A stretch of 43,957 nucleotides of DNA, taken from contig JALOQB010000009.1 of the NCBI GenBank assembly GCA_025453595.1, positions 1 to 43,957 of the forward strand, written 5' to 3'. Source of the stretch: Polyangiaceae bacterium (GTDB lineage Bacteria > Myxococcota_A > Polyangia > Polyangiales > Polyangiaceae). Position numbers and translations under genes: made by a program. Below the pieces are notes generated by a model, which did not search any database, had not been told where the DNA came from, and was given only the letters and a program-made list of their open reading frames with translations. Of the stretch, positions 17,654 to 25,736 are shown piece by piece; within the stretch, counting starts at the first letter, position 1; each line of letters starts with the position of its first letter.

Positions 17654-20121
17654 GCCCCCTCAACGCCACGACGCTCCCGGCGACGCCGTCGAGCGAGCCT
17701 GACCTCCGCCACCTCGACGGGCTGCTGTCGCGAGTCTGCGCCCGGATCGCCCCCACCTGGCCCCTCGATCGCTTCATCGCGGTCAACCCTCTCTGGGGGA
17801 TGATCGACACGCCGCTGCCGGAGGTCGCTGCCCAGCTTCGTACGCTCTCCGGCGCGCGGCTCCGCATGCCTCGAACCTGGTACCGCCAGGCTTACCGCGA
17901 GGGGCGGCTCCGCGACGAGCACCTCCAGGCCGCGCTGGACGCGGCGGGGTCCCCGGTGTCCCTCGGCCGCCTCCGTGCTCTCCTGGACGAGGAGGAGCCG
18001 GGAGCTCTCCCCCGGGCTCGCGTCGCGGACCTCCTGGACGCGGAGCGCGACCTGCTCCGGGAAGTATCGTGGCGCAGCTTCGTCACCCAGAGCGTCAGCC
18101 AGTTCTGCGCCGCCCATTTCGACGAGGGGCAGGCGCAGCTGGGCCCCGCTCGCGAGGGGGGGCTCTACGCCAGCTGGCTCCGGCAAGCGCTCGTGGATCG
18201 GAGCCCCATGCTGCTGATGCGGGCGTCTTTCTACCGCGAGCAGGTCGGCAAGCTGCCGGCGACGGCCCGGGGCCTCATCGCGGAGGCCCTGGTGGCCCTC
18301 GGGGTCGCCCCTGACCAGCAGGAACGTTACCTCTGGGGCCTGCTGCTCGATCAGAACGGCTGGGCGTCCTGGTGCGCGTACCGGCGCTGGATGGCGCGCC
18401 TGGAAGGGCGAGACGACGACACCCTGGAGGACCTCCTCGCGATACGCCTCGCCTGGGAGTGGATGCTCCACCGCAGCGGCGGTGAACCGCTCGCGCGCCG
18501 CTGGAGGAGCGCGATGGAACCGTGGGTCCAGGAAGACCCGAAGGCCTCTGTGGGCCTCGACTGGCTCTTCCTGCAGGCGATGGAGATCGCCTGGCAAGAG
18601 CCGGTGCTCCGGGCGTTGCCGTCTGGGCTCCGCGCCGCGCGCCCCGCGGCACCGGCGGTGCAGGCGGTCTTCTGCATCGATGTGCGCTCCGAGGTCTTCC
18701 GGCGGGCCCTGGAGGCCACCGGAACATCGGTGCAAACCCTCGGTTTTGCAGGGTTTTTTGGCGTGCCGATGGAGTATCAACCGATCGGGCTCCCGGCGAC
18801 GCGGCCCCAGCTCCCCGGCCTCCTGGCGCCTCGCCTGCGCGCGTCGGACGCGGGGCTCGACGCGGAGGCTGGTCCGCGCCGGGCGAGGCGCCTCGGCCTC
18901 GCCGGGGCGTGGAAGTCCTTCAAGGCCGACGCGGTCTCGACCTTCACCTTCGTCGAGGCCCTCGGGCTCACCTACGCGGGCAAGCTCCTGGCGGATAGCC
19001 TGGGCCTGGGCGGGGCTGCCCCCGTCGAGAGCGCCGGGCTGGACCGCGACCTGGAGGCGAGGCGCAAGCCCAGGTTGTTCGGCTCGGTCACCGGGGAACC
19101 GCTGGGGCTCGATGCGCGCTGTGACCTGGCCGCCGGCATGCTCCGCGGCATGAGCTTGACCCGTGATTTTGCCCGGATTGTCCTCCTCGCTGGCCACGGC
19201 AGCAGGACCCGCAACAACCCCCACGCCGCGGGCCTCGACTGCGGAGCCTGCTGCGGGCAGACCGGCGAGGTCAACGCCCGCGTGGCGGCCGCGTTGCTCA
19301 ACGAGCCGGAGGTCCGGCAGGGGCTCACCGGGCGCGGCATCGAGATCCCCCCTGCTACCCGCTTCGTGGCGGCGCTGCACAACACGACCACCGACGAGGT
19401 CGAGCTGTTCGATCTGGACGAGCTCCCGCCCTCACACCGCGCGGACATCGAGCACCTGCGCTCCTGGCTCACCGCGGCGGGGGAGCAGGCCCGCGCCGAG
19501 CGCGCCGGTCGGATGGGTCTCTCCGGGCTGGGGGCCGCCGCGCTGCGCGAAGCCATGGAGGATAGGACCAGGGACTGGGCGCAGGTGCGCGCCGAGTGGG
19601 GGCTGGCGAACAACGCGGCGCTGATCGTGGCTCCGCGAGAGCACTGCCGGCACCTGGATCTGCAGGGGCGCTCGTTTCTGCACGAGTACCGGCACCGGGA
19701 GGACGAAGGGTTCCGGGTGCTGGAGCTGATCATGACGGCGCCGATGGTGGTCGCCCACTGGATCAACTTCCAGTATTACGCCTCGACCGTCGACAACGAG
19801 CGTTACGGCAGCGGGAACAAGGTGCTGCACAACGTGGTCGGGGGTCACCTGGGGGTCTTCGAGGGGAACAGCGGCGATCTACGGATCGGCCTGCCGTTGC
19901 AGTCGCTCCACGACGGGGAGCGCTGGGTTCACACGCCGCTGCGGCTGAGCGTGTTCATCGAGGCGCCGCGGGCGGCCATCGACGGGGTCCTGAGCAAGCA
20001 TGCGAGCGTGCGGGCGCTGGTCGCCAACGGCTGGGTGCTGCTGTTCCAGATCGACGAGGCCGAGGGGGAGATCTTCCGCTGGCGAGAGGGGGGGTGGTGC
20101 CCCGCGCTCACGGGACGGTGA
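17650..20121 (+). CDS. dabA: DabA: carbonic-anhydrase-like subunit of the DAB system (DUF2309)
   Basis: An 823-residue DabA (UPF0753/DUF2309) protein. The zinc site known from characterised DabA, two Cys, one Asp and one His, is present: VFCIDVRSE gives Cys342 and Asp344, LLAGHGS gives His516, and GLDCGACCGQ gives Cys531. The 15-residue His-to-Cys spacing is as in the characterised protein. It acts at the cytoplasmic face bound to DabB, converting CO2 to bicarbonate in one direction. Its ATG overlaps the dabB stop. The 3' end overlaps the convergent oxidoreductase gene by 14 bases. In a presumably heterotrophic myxobacterium the likely benefit is bicarbonate for anaplerotic and biosynthetic carboxylases, not carbon fixation. 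Confidence 0.95.
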   Translation: MSPLNATTLPATPSSEPDLRHLDGLLSRVCARIAPTWPLDRFIAVNPLWGMIDTPLPEVAAQLRTLSGARLRMPRTWYRQAYREGRLRDEHLQAALDAAGSPVSLGRLRALLDEEEPGALPRARVADLLDAERDLLREVSWRSFVTQSVSQFCAAHFDEGQAQLGPAREGGLYASWLRQALVDRSPMLLMRASFYREQVGKLPATARGLIAEALVALGVAPDQQERYLWGLLLDQNGWASWCAYRRWMARLEGRDDDTLEDLLAIRLAWEWMLHRSGGEPLARRWRSAMEPWVQEDPKASVGLDWLFLQAMEIAWQEPVLRALPSGLRAARPAAPAVQAVFCIDVRSEVFRRALEATGTSVQTLGFAGFFGVPMEYQPIGLPATRPQLPGLLAPRLRASDAGLDAEAGPRRARRLGLAGAWKSFKADAVSTFTFVEALGLTYAGKLLADSLGLGGAAPVESAGLDRDLEARRKPRLFGSVTGEPLGLDARCDLAAGMLRGMSLTRDFARIVLLAGHGSRTRNNPHAAGLDCGACCGQTGEVNARVAAALLNEPEVRQGLTGRGIEIPPATRFVAALHNTTTDEVELFDLDELPPSHRADIEHLRSWLTAAGEQARAERAGRMGLSGLGAAALREAMEDRTRDWAQVRAEWGLANNAALIVAPREHCRHLDLQGRSFLHEYRHREDEGFRVLELIMTAPMVVAHWINFQYYASTVDNERYGSGNKVLHNVVGGHLGVFEGNSGDLRIGLPLQSLHDGERWVHTPLRLSVFIEAPRAAIDGVLSKHASVRALVANGWVLLFQIDEAEGEIFRWREGGWCPALTGR

Positions 20122-21148
20122 GCACGAGCTTGCCGAAGACCTTGCGGTGCTCCAGCAGGTGATGGGCCTCGCGGGCCTCCCACAGGGGCATCACGCGGTC
20201 GACCACGGGCCTGATCTTGCCGCTCGCGACCAGGGGGAGGGCCTCGTGGAGGTCGCCTTTGCTGCCCATGGTCGAGCCGAGCACCTCGACCTGCCGGAAG
20301 AAGATCTGCCGGAGATCGAGGGTGGTCGAGGGGCCGGTGGTGGCGCCGACGGTGACCACGCGGCCTCCCCACCGGGCGGCGAGGATGCTGCGCGCGAAGA
20401 CCTCGCCCCCGACGTGCTCCAGCACCGCATCGACGCCTTGCTTCCCGGTGAGCTTCCGGACCTCGGCGACGAAGTCCTGGGTGCTGTAGTTGATGACCTC
20501 ATCGGCGCCGAGCTGCCGGGCCCTGGCGGCCTTCTCCTCGGAGCCGGCGGTGGTGATGACATGGGCGCCGATCATCTTGCAGAGCTGGATGGCGAGGCTG
20601 GAGACGCCGCTGCCGGCGGCCTGGACCAGCACGGTCTGCCCGGGGGCGACGCGGGCTTTTTTGAAGACCATCTGCCAGGCGGTGAGCAGGCAGAGGGGGA
20701 GGGCTGCGGCCTCCTCGTTCGAGAGGTTGGCGGGGCAAGGGAGCAGGTTGCTATCCGGTACCGCGAGCAGCTCTCCGTAGCCCCCCTGGGTGCTCTCCCC
20801 CAGGATACCGTAGCTGCGGCAGAGGTTATCGCGGCCCGCGAGGCAGGCGGAGCAGACCCCGCAGGAGACCCCGGGCTGGAGCAGCACCCGATCGCCGACC
20901 TGCGCCCCCCGGGCCCCGGGGCCCAGCTCCTCGACGACGCCGACCACATCGCAGCCGAGGCGGAAGGGGTAGGGGAGCTTGAGGTGCGGCAGGCCCCGCC
21001 GCACCCAGAGATCCATGTGGTTCATGGCGACCGCCTGGACCCGGATCAGCACCTCCCGGGGGCCCGGGGGGGCGACCTCGATCGTCTCGCGCTCCAGCAC
21101 CTCGGGGCCCCCGTGGGCCCGGAGCACCATCGCTTGCATCTTCCGCAT
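20108..21148 (-). CDS. Zinc-type alcohol dehydrogenase-like / quinone oxidoreductase family protein
   Basis: A 346-residue medium-chain dehydrogenase/reductase. GroES-like N-terminal fold, then a Rossmann NAD(P) domain with VLVQAAGSGVSSLAIQ. The structural zinc lobe is intact (CGVCSACLAGRDNLC). The catalytic zinc ligands are not: the usual Cys position reads NHMDLW and the usual GHE reads GCD. That points to a reductase acting without catalytic zinc, such as a quinone or enone reductase. The start could also be ATG 21139. Monocistronic by appearance, and convergent with dabA with a 14-base overlap. Substrate unknown. Confidence 0.9.
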   Translation of the reverse strand: MRKMQAMVLRAHGGPEVLERETIEVAPPGPREVLIRVQAVAMNHMDLWVRRGLPHLKLPYPFRLGCDVVGVVEELGPGARGAQVGDRVLLQPGVSCGVCSACLAGRDNLCRSYGILGESTQGGYGELLAVPDSNLLPCPANLSNEEAAALPLCLLTAWQMVFKKARVAPGQTVLVQAAGSGVSSLAIQLCKMIGAHVITTAGSEEKAARARQLGADEVINYSTQDFVAEVRKLTGKQGVDAVLEHVGGEVFARSILAARWGGRVVTVGATTGPSTTLDLRQIFFRQVEVLGSTMGSKGDLHEALPLVASGKIRPVVDRVMPLWEAREAHHLLEHRKVFGKLVLTVP

Positions 21149-21186
21149 GGGGCCGATCTAGCAGGACTGCGCGCTGGCGGGGCCCC

Positions 21187-21723
21187 TCAGGCCTGCCACT
21201 CCCCCGGCGTGCTGCCGCCGAAGGGGGCGAGCTCCGGCGGATCCACCGCGTGGGACAGGGCTACCACCAGCACCAGGGTCATCCGGTAGATCAGGTCCAC
21301 CTCGTCCACCTCGACGCCGATCGGGTCCGCCTCCAGCGCCAGATCGATGTGCTCCCGGATGAAATCGACCAGATCCGGCTGCTCCATGGCGATCACGTCG
21401 TCGGTCTCCAGGGCCTCGTCCGGCGCGTCCTGCCGCAGCTCCTCGTCCAGCTCCAGCGCCTCCCGCGCTGCCTCTGCCTCCTCCTCGGTCACCTGCCGCA
21501 CCCGATCCCCGAAGGTCTGCTCGAAGGAGAGCCAGACCGACAGGGACAGATAGTACCCCAGGGCCAGCGGGGTCTCCCCCAGGGGCTGGGCAAGGTTGGA
21601 AGCGACCTGGGCCGCCAGGTGCGGCTGCGCGACCTCGAAGCGGGCAAACTCCTGGGAAAAACCGTCGGCCCCCTCCGAGGCGGTGAGGCTCTCCTCAACG
21701 CGCTCGAGCACCTGCTCGGGCAC
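21187..21723 (-). CDS. Conserved-looking acidic protein of unknown function
   Basis: About 178 residues if it starts at GTG 21723 (VPEQVLERVEESL). Soluble, very acidic and probably mostly helical: FSQEFARFEVAQPHLA, ALGYYLSLSVWLSFEQTFG, then Glu-rich EEEAEAAREALELDEEL, and MTLVLVVALSHAVDP near the end. I recognise no family. The open frame runs on to an ATG at 21942, but that extension lies in AT-richer DNA full of inverted repeats and reads like non-coding leader, so I reject it. Its own start is uncertain. Confidence 0.68.
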   Translation of the reverse strand: MPEQVLERVEESLTASEGADGFSQEFARFEVAQPHLAAQVASNLAQPLGETPLALGYYLSLSVWLSFEQTFGDRVRQVTEEEAEAAREALELDEELRQDAPDEALETDDVIAMEQPDLVDFIREHIDLALEADPIGVEVDEVDLIYRMTLVLVVALSHAVDPPELAPFGGSTPGEWQA

Positions 21724-21786
21724 CCTCGCATACGGAGGTACGGGGCGGATAGCTGCTCGACGGACCCACACAGGAAAAACGGTAGC

Positions 21787-21861
21787 CTTTGGGGGCCAAA
21801 GAGGCCAAAAGTGCGGTGAATTTCCCCGGACCAAGGGGGTATTTCGCGGGGAAAACCCCTT
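21787..21861 (-). promoter_or_regulatory. Structured leader with mutually exclusive hairpins
   Basis: Seen directly: CTTTGG-GGG-CCAAAG at 21787-21801; CCCC at 21824-21827; GGGGG at 21835-21839; GGGG at 21848-21851; and CCCC at 21856-21859 with AAGGGG (21833-21838) pairing CCCCTT (21856-21861). The C and G blocks can pair in more than one way. This would be the 5' leader of the leftward gene ending at 21187, so a cis-acting RNA switch is possible but unproven. Confidence 0.35.
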
Positions 21862-21934
21862 CATCTGCGGTGGCGCCGGCGACGCCCCGAGAATTTTCCC
21901 GTGAATCTGCTTTGATAACGCCACGACGATGCAC

Positions 21935-21950
21935 TTACCCAAGTGGGTAA
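21935..21950. promoter_or_regulatory. Inverted repeat, possible operator
   Basis: TTACCC-AAGT-GGGTAA is a perfect 6-base inverted repeat with a 4-base spacer, overlapping CACTT-ACCC-AAGTG (21932-21945). It sits between divergent genes in an AT-richer island, a plausible regulator-binding site. Confidence 0.4.
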
Positions 21951-22090
21951 CGAGCGGGTGGGTTTATTTTTACCTGTGTCCTTGTCTGTCTCTTCCCGGG
22001 GGGGAGGATCGTGCAGAACGGTGGTCAGGGATCGGCGGCCCGCCTAAGCTTTGTGGACTGGCTTGTGGGCCCCCAACGCAGGACAAGGTG

Positions 22091-22975
22091 ATGGCAGGAC
22101 AGATGATGTTCCCCTTCTTTCAGACCCGCTCGGGCTCCCGGGTCCGGGGCAAGCGGATAAGCAACCTGGCGCCGCGGCTGGCGCCATCGGCGCTGCGGGT
22201 GCCGCACCCGAGCCACACGCAGGTCCCGCTGGTCTTCACCAACAGCCTGCCCCAGGTATTTGTCCACGAAGGGGCGAGGCAGGCGCTGGAGCGGCGGCTG
22301 CTGGCGGCGCTCAAGGGGCCGGTGTCGCTCCATATCAACGACAACGTCCACAGCGTGATCACGCTGCGGGAGCGTGGGGGGCAGCTGCGGGTGGGGCTGC
22401 ACCACATGTTCCTGGGGGCGCCGGGGGCCATCGTCGATGCGCTGGTGCGCTACGTGGTCGCGGCGAGCAACAGCGAGGAGGGGCGGGCGGCGTCCCTGCT
22501 GATCGGTCGCTACATCCACGAGAACCACCACCGGCTGCGGGCATCCCGCCCGCCGCTCCACCCGCTCAAGACCCAGGGGGAGCACCACGATCTGCTCGAG
22601 CTGTTCCGCCGGGTGAACGAGCGGTACTTCGAGGGCAGCCACGACGCGCTGGTCACCTGGGGGCGCGCCTCCCGGCCTCGCCCCGCGGAAGGGGGCAAGC
22701 GCCCGTCGCGCCGCATCATCAAGCTGGGGAGCTACAGCACCGTCGAGCGGCTGATCCGGGTTCACCCGGCTCTTGATAAGGGGTGGGTTCCGCGGTACTT
22801 CCTGGAGTACATTCTTTATCACGAGATGCTCCACCACGTGATCCCGACCAGCCGAGTCTGTGGGCGAGCGGTCCTGCACCCTCCCGAATTCCGCGAGCGA
22901 GAGCGGGCCTTCCGGGCCTATGACCGGGCTCTCGCCTGGGAGCGAGAGCACATCGGTCGGCTCCTGCGCGCATGA
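22091..22975 (+). CDS. SprT-like / zincin HExxH metalloprotease-like protein
   Basis: A 294-residue protein. The zinc motif is HEMLHH (His244, Glu245, His248) within a hydrophobic helix YFLEYILYHEMLHH, followed by a downstream His/Glu-rich segment (VLHPPEFRERERAF) that could give the third ligand, as in SprT-like proteins. The N-terminal 200 residues are basic and lack a signal peptide, so it is cytosolic. ATG 22091 is preceded by AAGGTG; upstream in-frame ATGs lie in non-coding-looking DNA. Its last codon overlaps the sigma factor ATG (ATGA, 22972-22975), starting a chain of four coupled genes. Role unknown; SprT relatives act on DNA-protein crosslinks or as stress proteases. Confidence 0.8.
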   Translation: MAGQMMFPFFQTRSGSRVRGKRISNLAPRLAPSALRVPHPSHTQVPLVFTNSLPQVFVHEGARQALERRLLAALKGPVSLHINDNVHSVITLRERGGQLRVGLHHMFLGAPGAIVDALVRYVVAASNSEEGRAASLLIGRYIHENHHRLRASRPPLHPLKTQGEHHDLLELFRRVNERYFEGSHDALVTWGRASRPRPAEGGKRPSRRIIKLGSYSTVERLIRVHPALDKGWVPRYFLEYILYHEMLHHVIPTSRVCGRAVLHPPEFRERERAFRAYDRALAWEREHIGRLLRA

Positions 22976-23571
22976 AGATAGGGGCGGATGACCCGCGATT
23001 TCTCGAGCGCCTCAAGCTCCGCGACGAGCGGGCGTTCAACGAGCTGGTCCGGCTCTACGAGCGCCGGGTCTACGGCCTGGTCTTTCGCATGCTCGGGCGC
23101 CGCGACGAGGCCGAGGACATGACCCAGGAGGTCTTTGTCCAGGTGTTCAAGGCCATCGACCAGTTCCGCGGTGACTCCAAGCTGTCGACCTGGGTGTACC
23201 GGATCGCGGTCAACCTCTGCAAGAATCGCTCGAAGTACCTGTCCCGTCGCCACGCGGACGAGCAGGACGACGTGGCGGCGGTGGCGGAGCGAGTGCCGCT
23301 CCACCAGGCCAAGGGGGTGACCTCCGCCACGGTCGACCGGCCCGATGACCTCTACGACGGCCACGAGGTCGAGCGCATCGTGCAGCGCTGCATCTCCCAG
23401 GTCGACGACGATTTTCGCTCCGTGCTCATCCTCCGGGACGTGGAAGAACTCAGCTACGAGGAGATCGCCCAGATCACCGAGCTCCCGGAAGGTACCGTCA
23501 AGAGCCGCATCCACCGCGGCCGAGCCCAGCTCAAGGCCCTGGTCGAGGGCGCCCTCGGAGAGAAGTTGTGA
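22972..23571 (+). CDS. ECF-type RNA polymerase sigma factor
   Basis: A 199-residue sigma-70 family factor with only regions 2 and 4. Region 2 is LYERRVYGLVFRMLG, EAEDMTQEVFVQVF and STWVYRIAVNLCKNR; region 4 is LILRDVEELSYEEIAQI with GTVKSRIHRGRAQLK. The linker between them (about residues 85-130) is acidic and fairly long. It is translated by overlap from the metalloprotease-like gene and overlaps the next small membrane-protein gene (TGATG), so a partner regulator is likely one of the two. The regulon is not visible; I found no obvious matching promoter pair upstream of its own operon. Confidence 0.94.
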   Translation: MKIGADDPRFLERLKLRDERAFNELVRLYERRVYGLVFRMLGRRDEAEDMTQEVFVQVFKAIDQFRGDSKLSTWVYRIAVNLCKNRSKYLSRRHADEQDDVAAVAERVPLHQAKGVTSATVDRPDDLYDGHEVERIVQRCISQVDDDFRSVLILRDVEELSYEEIAQITELPEGTVKSRIHRGRAQLKALVEGALGEKL

Positions 23572-23873
23572 TGAACGAGCAGGCCCCCAGCGACCCCGCC
23601 GATGACACCGAGAGCGCCCCGGATTCAGGCAAGCTCCGGGACCTCCTCCGCAAGGCCGCCGAGGCCCCGGTCCCGCCCCCTCGCACCGACCTCCTCAAGG
23701 GGGTCCAGAAGCAGCTTCGCACCCGCTCCCAGGGGAAATTTTACGCTGACGGCTGGGCCACGCGCGAGGACAACCCTCGCAGCACCTACCTCATCACCGC
23801 CGCCCTCATGCTGCTCCTTCTCTTCCTGGTCTACTGGGCCCTCATCCCGGGCGGCGTGGGGGTCACCCCGTGA
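23571..23873 (+). CDS. Small single-pass membrane protein, candidate anti-sigma partner
   Basis: A 100-residue protein starting at ATG 23571, whose A is the last base of the sigma factor TGA. The N-terminal 70 residues are soluble and charged (GKLRDLLRKAAEAPVPPPR, LLKGVQKQLR). One membrane helix follows near 74-92 (YLITAALMLLLLFLVYWAL) with a very short tail. Size, topology and position directly after an ECF sigma gene suggest an anti-sigma-like regulator, but it has no zinc-binding anti-sigma motif (HxxxCxxC), so this is inference. Its TGA overlaps the GTG of the next gene. Confidence 0.78.
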   Translation: MNEQAPSDPADDTESAPDSGKLRDLLRKAAEAPVPPPRTDLLKGVQKQLRTRSQGKFYADGWATREDNPRSTYLITAALMLLLLFLVYWALIPGGVGVTP

Positions 23874-25687
23874 GCCCTCGTACCCTCGCCTGGCTCCTCC
23901 CTGGTCTCCTCGGCCTCCTCGCCTGCGGTGAGCCCGCCCAGGGCGAATCGACCGGAGGCTCGGCTGGGCAGGGGGGCGCAGGGCAGGGCGGCATCGCAGG
24001 CGCCGCGGGGGTCACGGCCGGAGGGCAGGCTGGCGCTCCGCTCGACCCCTGCGCGCTCTGGTCGGCCCCCGAGGGCGACGACCTGGACGAGCGGCTTCCC
24101 GACCTGCCGATCCACCTCCCTGGGGGCCCTGGTAGCCTCCACGCGCTGCGTGGGGCCTGCGAGCAGCCCCAGCTCCTGGTGCTCCGGGTCGAGCCCGCCT
24201 GGTGCGCCCCCTGCGGGGCTCGCGCCGATCAGATCGAGGGGCTCCTGGCGCCGCTGGCGGGCCCCCACCTGCGCATCGAGACGCTGCTCTACGCCGGCCC
24301 CGACAACGCCCCCACCTCCGAGGCCGACCTGCTCCGCTGGAGGCAGGCCCACCCCTCCCTCCCGGGGGGCCTGTTGCGGCCCGACGGCGGCGACCCGGAA
24401 CGCCTGGTCCGAGGTCACGGCACCTTGCCCCTGCTGTACCTCGTCGATGCCCGCACGATGCGTATCTCGAACGTGCTCACGGCCCCCTACGAGCGCTTCC
24501 TCCAGGAGCAGGTCGCGGCCTCCATCGCCGAGGTCGGTGGCCCCGAACTGCCCCTGCCCCCCGACCAGGATACCCCCCTCCAGGATGGCCGCTTCGACCC
24601 CTTCACCTGGTCCCTTGTCCAGCAGATGGCGGCCCCCTGGGAGCCCCCACCGGACCCCTCCAACGCCCACGCCGACAACCCCGCCGCGGCCCAGCTCGGT
24701 GCCCTGCTCTTTGTCGATAAATCCCTCGCCGGATCCTCCGGCGTTGCCTGCTCCACCTGCCACCTCCCGGACAGGGGGTTTGCCGACGATCTCCCCGTCT
24801 CCAAGGGGGTGAACCCAGGGAAGATCCATACACCCACCGCGATGGCCTCGCTCCAGCGCTGGTTCTTCTGGGATGGCCGCGCCGATAGCCTGTGGGCCCA
24901 GGCCCTGGGGCCCCTCGAGAACCCGGACGAGATGGCAGGCACCCGGCTCGAGGTCGCCCACCGGGTGAAGGCAACCTACGCCGCGACCTACGAGTCGATC
25001 TTTGGCCCCCTGCCGCCGCTCCAGGAGCCAGGGCGCTTCCCCGCGGCAGGGAAGCCCGGCGACAGCGCCTACGAGGCCATGAGCCCGGAAGACCAGCAGG
25101 CCGTCACCCGGGTTTTTGTGAACGTGGGCAAGGCCATCGCGGCCTACGAGCGGACGCTCAAGCCTGCCCCGACGCGCCTCGAGGCCTACGCCGCAGGCCA
25201 GCTGGACGCCCTCGACCCGGTCGAGAAAGACGGCCTGGTGGCCTTCTTTCACAGCGGCTGCATCAACTGCCACCACGGCCCCGCGCTCTCGGATGGCGCG
25301 TTTCACAACGTGTTGATGCCTTCCCACCAGGGCGAGGGCGACCGAGGTCGCATCGACGGGCTGGTGGCGTGGCAGAGCAGCCCTTTCCGCAAGGATGGCC
25401 CCTTCAGCGACGCCCCCGGGCAGGGAGTCGAGGCGCCGGCCCCTGCCCCCGGGATGCTCGGCCAGATGAAGACCCCGACGCTGCGCGGGGTCGCGCGCAC
25501 GGGCCCCTGGGGCCACGGTGGTACTTTTTTGACCCTCGATGCGGTGGTCAAGCACTACGGCCAGGTGCTGGTGCAGAAAGAGAAGCCTCCTGGCGTCGTG
25601 GGCGAGCGTGACGCCGCGCTGGGCGGCTTTCTGGGCGCCCACAACAAGGAGATGCTGGCCTTTCTCCGGGTGCTGGGCGGTGAGTGA
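23870..25687 (+). CDS. Lipoprotein with thioredoxin-like domain fused to di-heme cytochrome c peroxidase (MauG family)
   Basis: A 605-residue exported protein. A signal peptide with lipobox LLAC (Cys19) and a Gly-rich linker (28-56) are followed by a thioredoxin-like domain with WCAPC (111-115) and a cis-Pro-like GTLPLLYLVD (184-193). The C-terminal half is a di-heme peroxidase: haem sites CSTCH (294-298) and CINCH (464-468), plus RGFADDLPVSKG and LKTPTLR-like QMKTPTLRGV. Such enzymes reduce hydrogen peroxide or oxidise protein side chains. Starts at GTG 23870, overlapping the previous TGA. Joining a disulfide-active fold and a di-heme peroxidase in one lipoprotein suggests an envelope redox role tied to the sigma factor two genes upstream. 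Confidence 0.9.
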   Translation: MSPRTLAWLLPGLLGLLACGEPAQGESTGGSAGQGGAGQGGIAGAAGVTAGGQAGAPLDPCALWSAPEGDDLDERLPDLPIHLPGGPGSLHALRGACEQPQLLVLRVEPAWCAPCGARADQIEGLLAPLAGPHLRIETLLYAGPDNAPTSEADLLRWRQAHPSLPGGLLRPDGGDPERLVRGHGTLPLLYLVDARTMRISNVLTAPYERFLQEQVAASIAEVGGPELPLPPDQDTPLQDGRFDPFTWSLVQQMAAPWEPPPDPSNAHADNPAAAQLGALLFVDKSLAGSSGVACSTCHLPDRGFADDLPVSKGVNPGKIHTPTAMASLQRWFFWDGRADSLWAQALGPLENPDEMAGTRLEVAHRVKATYAATYESIFGPLPPLQEPGRFPAAGKPGDSAYEAMSPEDQQAVTRVFVNVGKAIAAYERTLKPAPTRLEAYAAGQLDALDPVEKDGLVAFFHSGCINCHHGPALSDGAFHNVLMPSHQGEGDRGRIDGLVAWQSSPFRKDGPFSDAPGQGVEAPAPAPGMLGQMKTPTLRGVARTGPWGHGGTFLTLDAVVKHYGQVLVQKEKPPGVVGERDAALGGFLGAHNKEMLAFLRVLGGE

Positions 25688-25736
25688 GGCGGGCCCACCG
25701 GGGCGAACCGCGTGGGGGCGTGGTAGGCTGGTCGCC

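Larger units (their letters stand above)
21724..22090. other. 367-base AT-richer intergenic region between divergent genes
   Basis: This is the longest gene-free stretch, lying between the acidic unknown protein (leftward) and the metalloprotease-sigma operon (rightward). It is clearly richer in A and T than its surroundings. It holds a cluster of hairpins (21787-21861), an inverted repeat TTACCC-AAGT-GGGTAA (21935-21950), and on the minus strand a weak sigma-54-like TGGC-N8-AGCA (21908-21923) whose GG and GC are 10 bases apart but whose TT is AA. I see no convincing sigma-70 promoter and no RNA gene. Confidence 0.6.

Noticed and set aside
21908..21923. Sigma-54 promoter on the minus strand
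   Set aside because: TGGC and GC spacing fit, but the TT of the -12 element is AA; kept only as a remark in the intergenic entry.
21724..21942. N-terminal extension of the acidic unknown protein to ATG 21942
   Set aside because: The DNA is AT-richer with hairpins, and codon use differs from the rest of the gene, so it reads as a non-coding leader.
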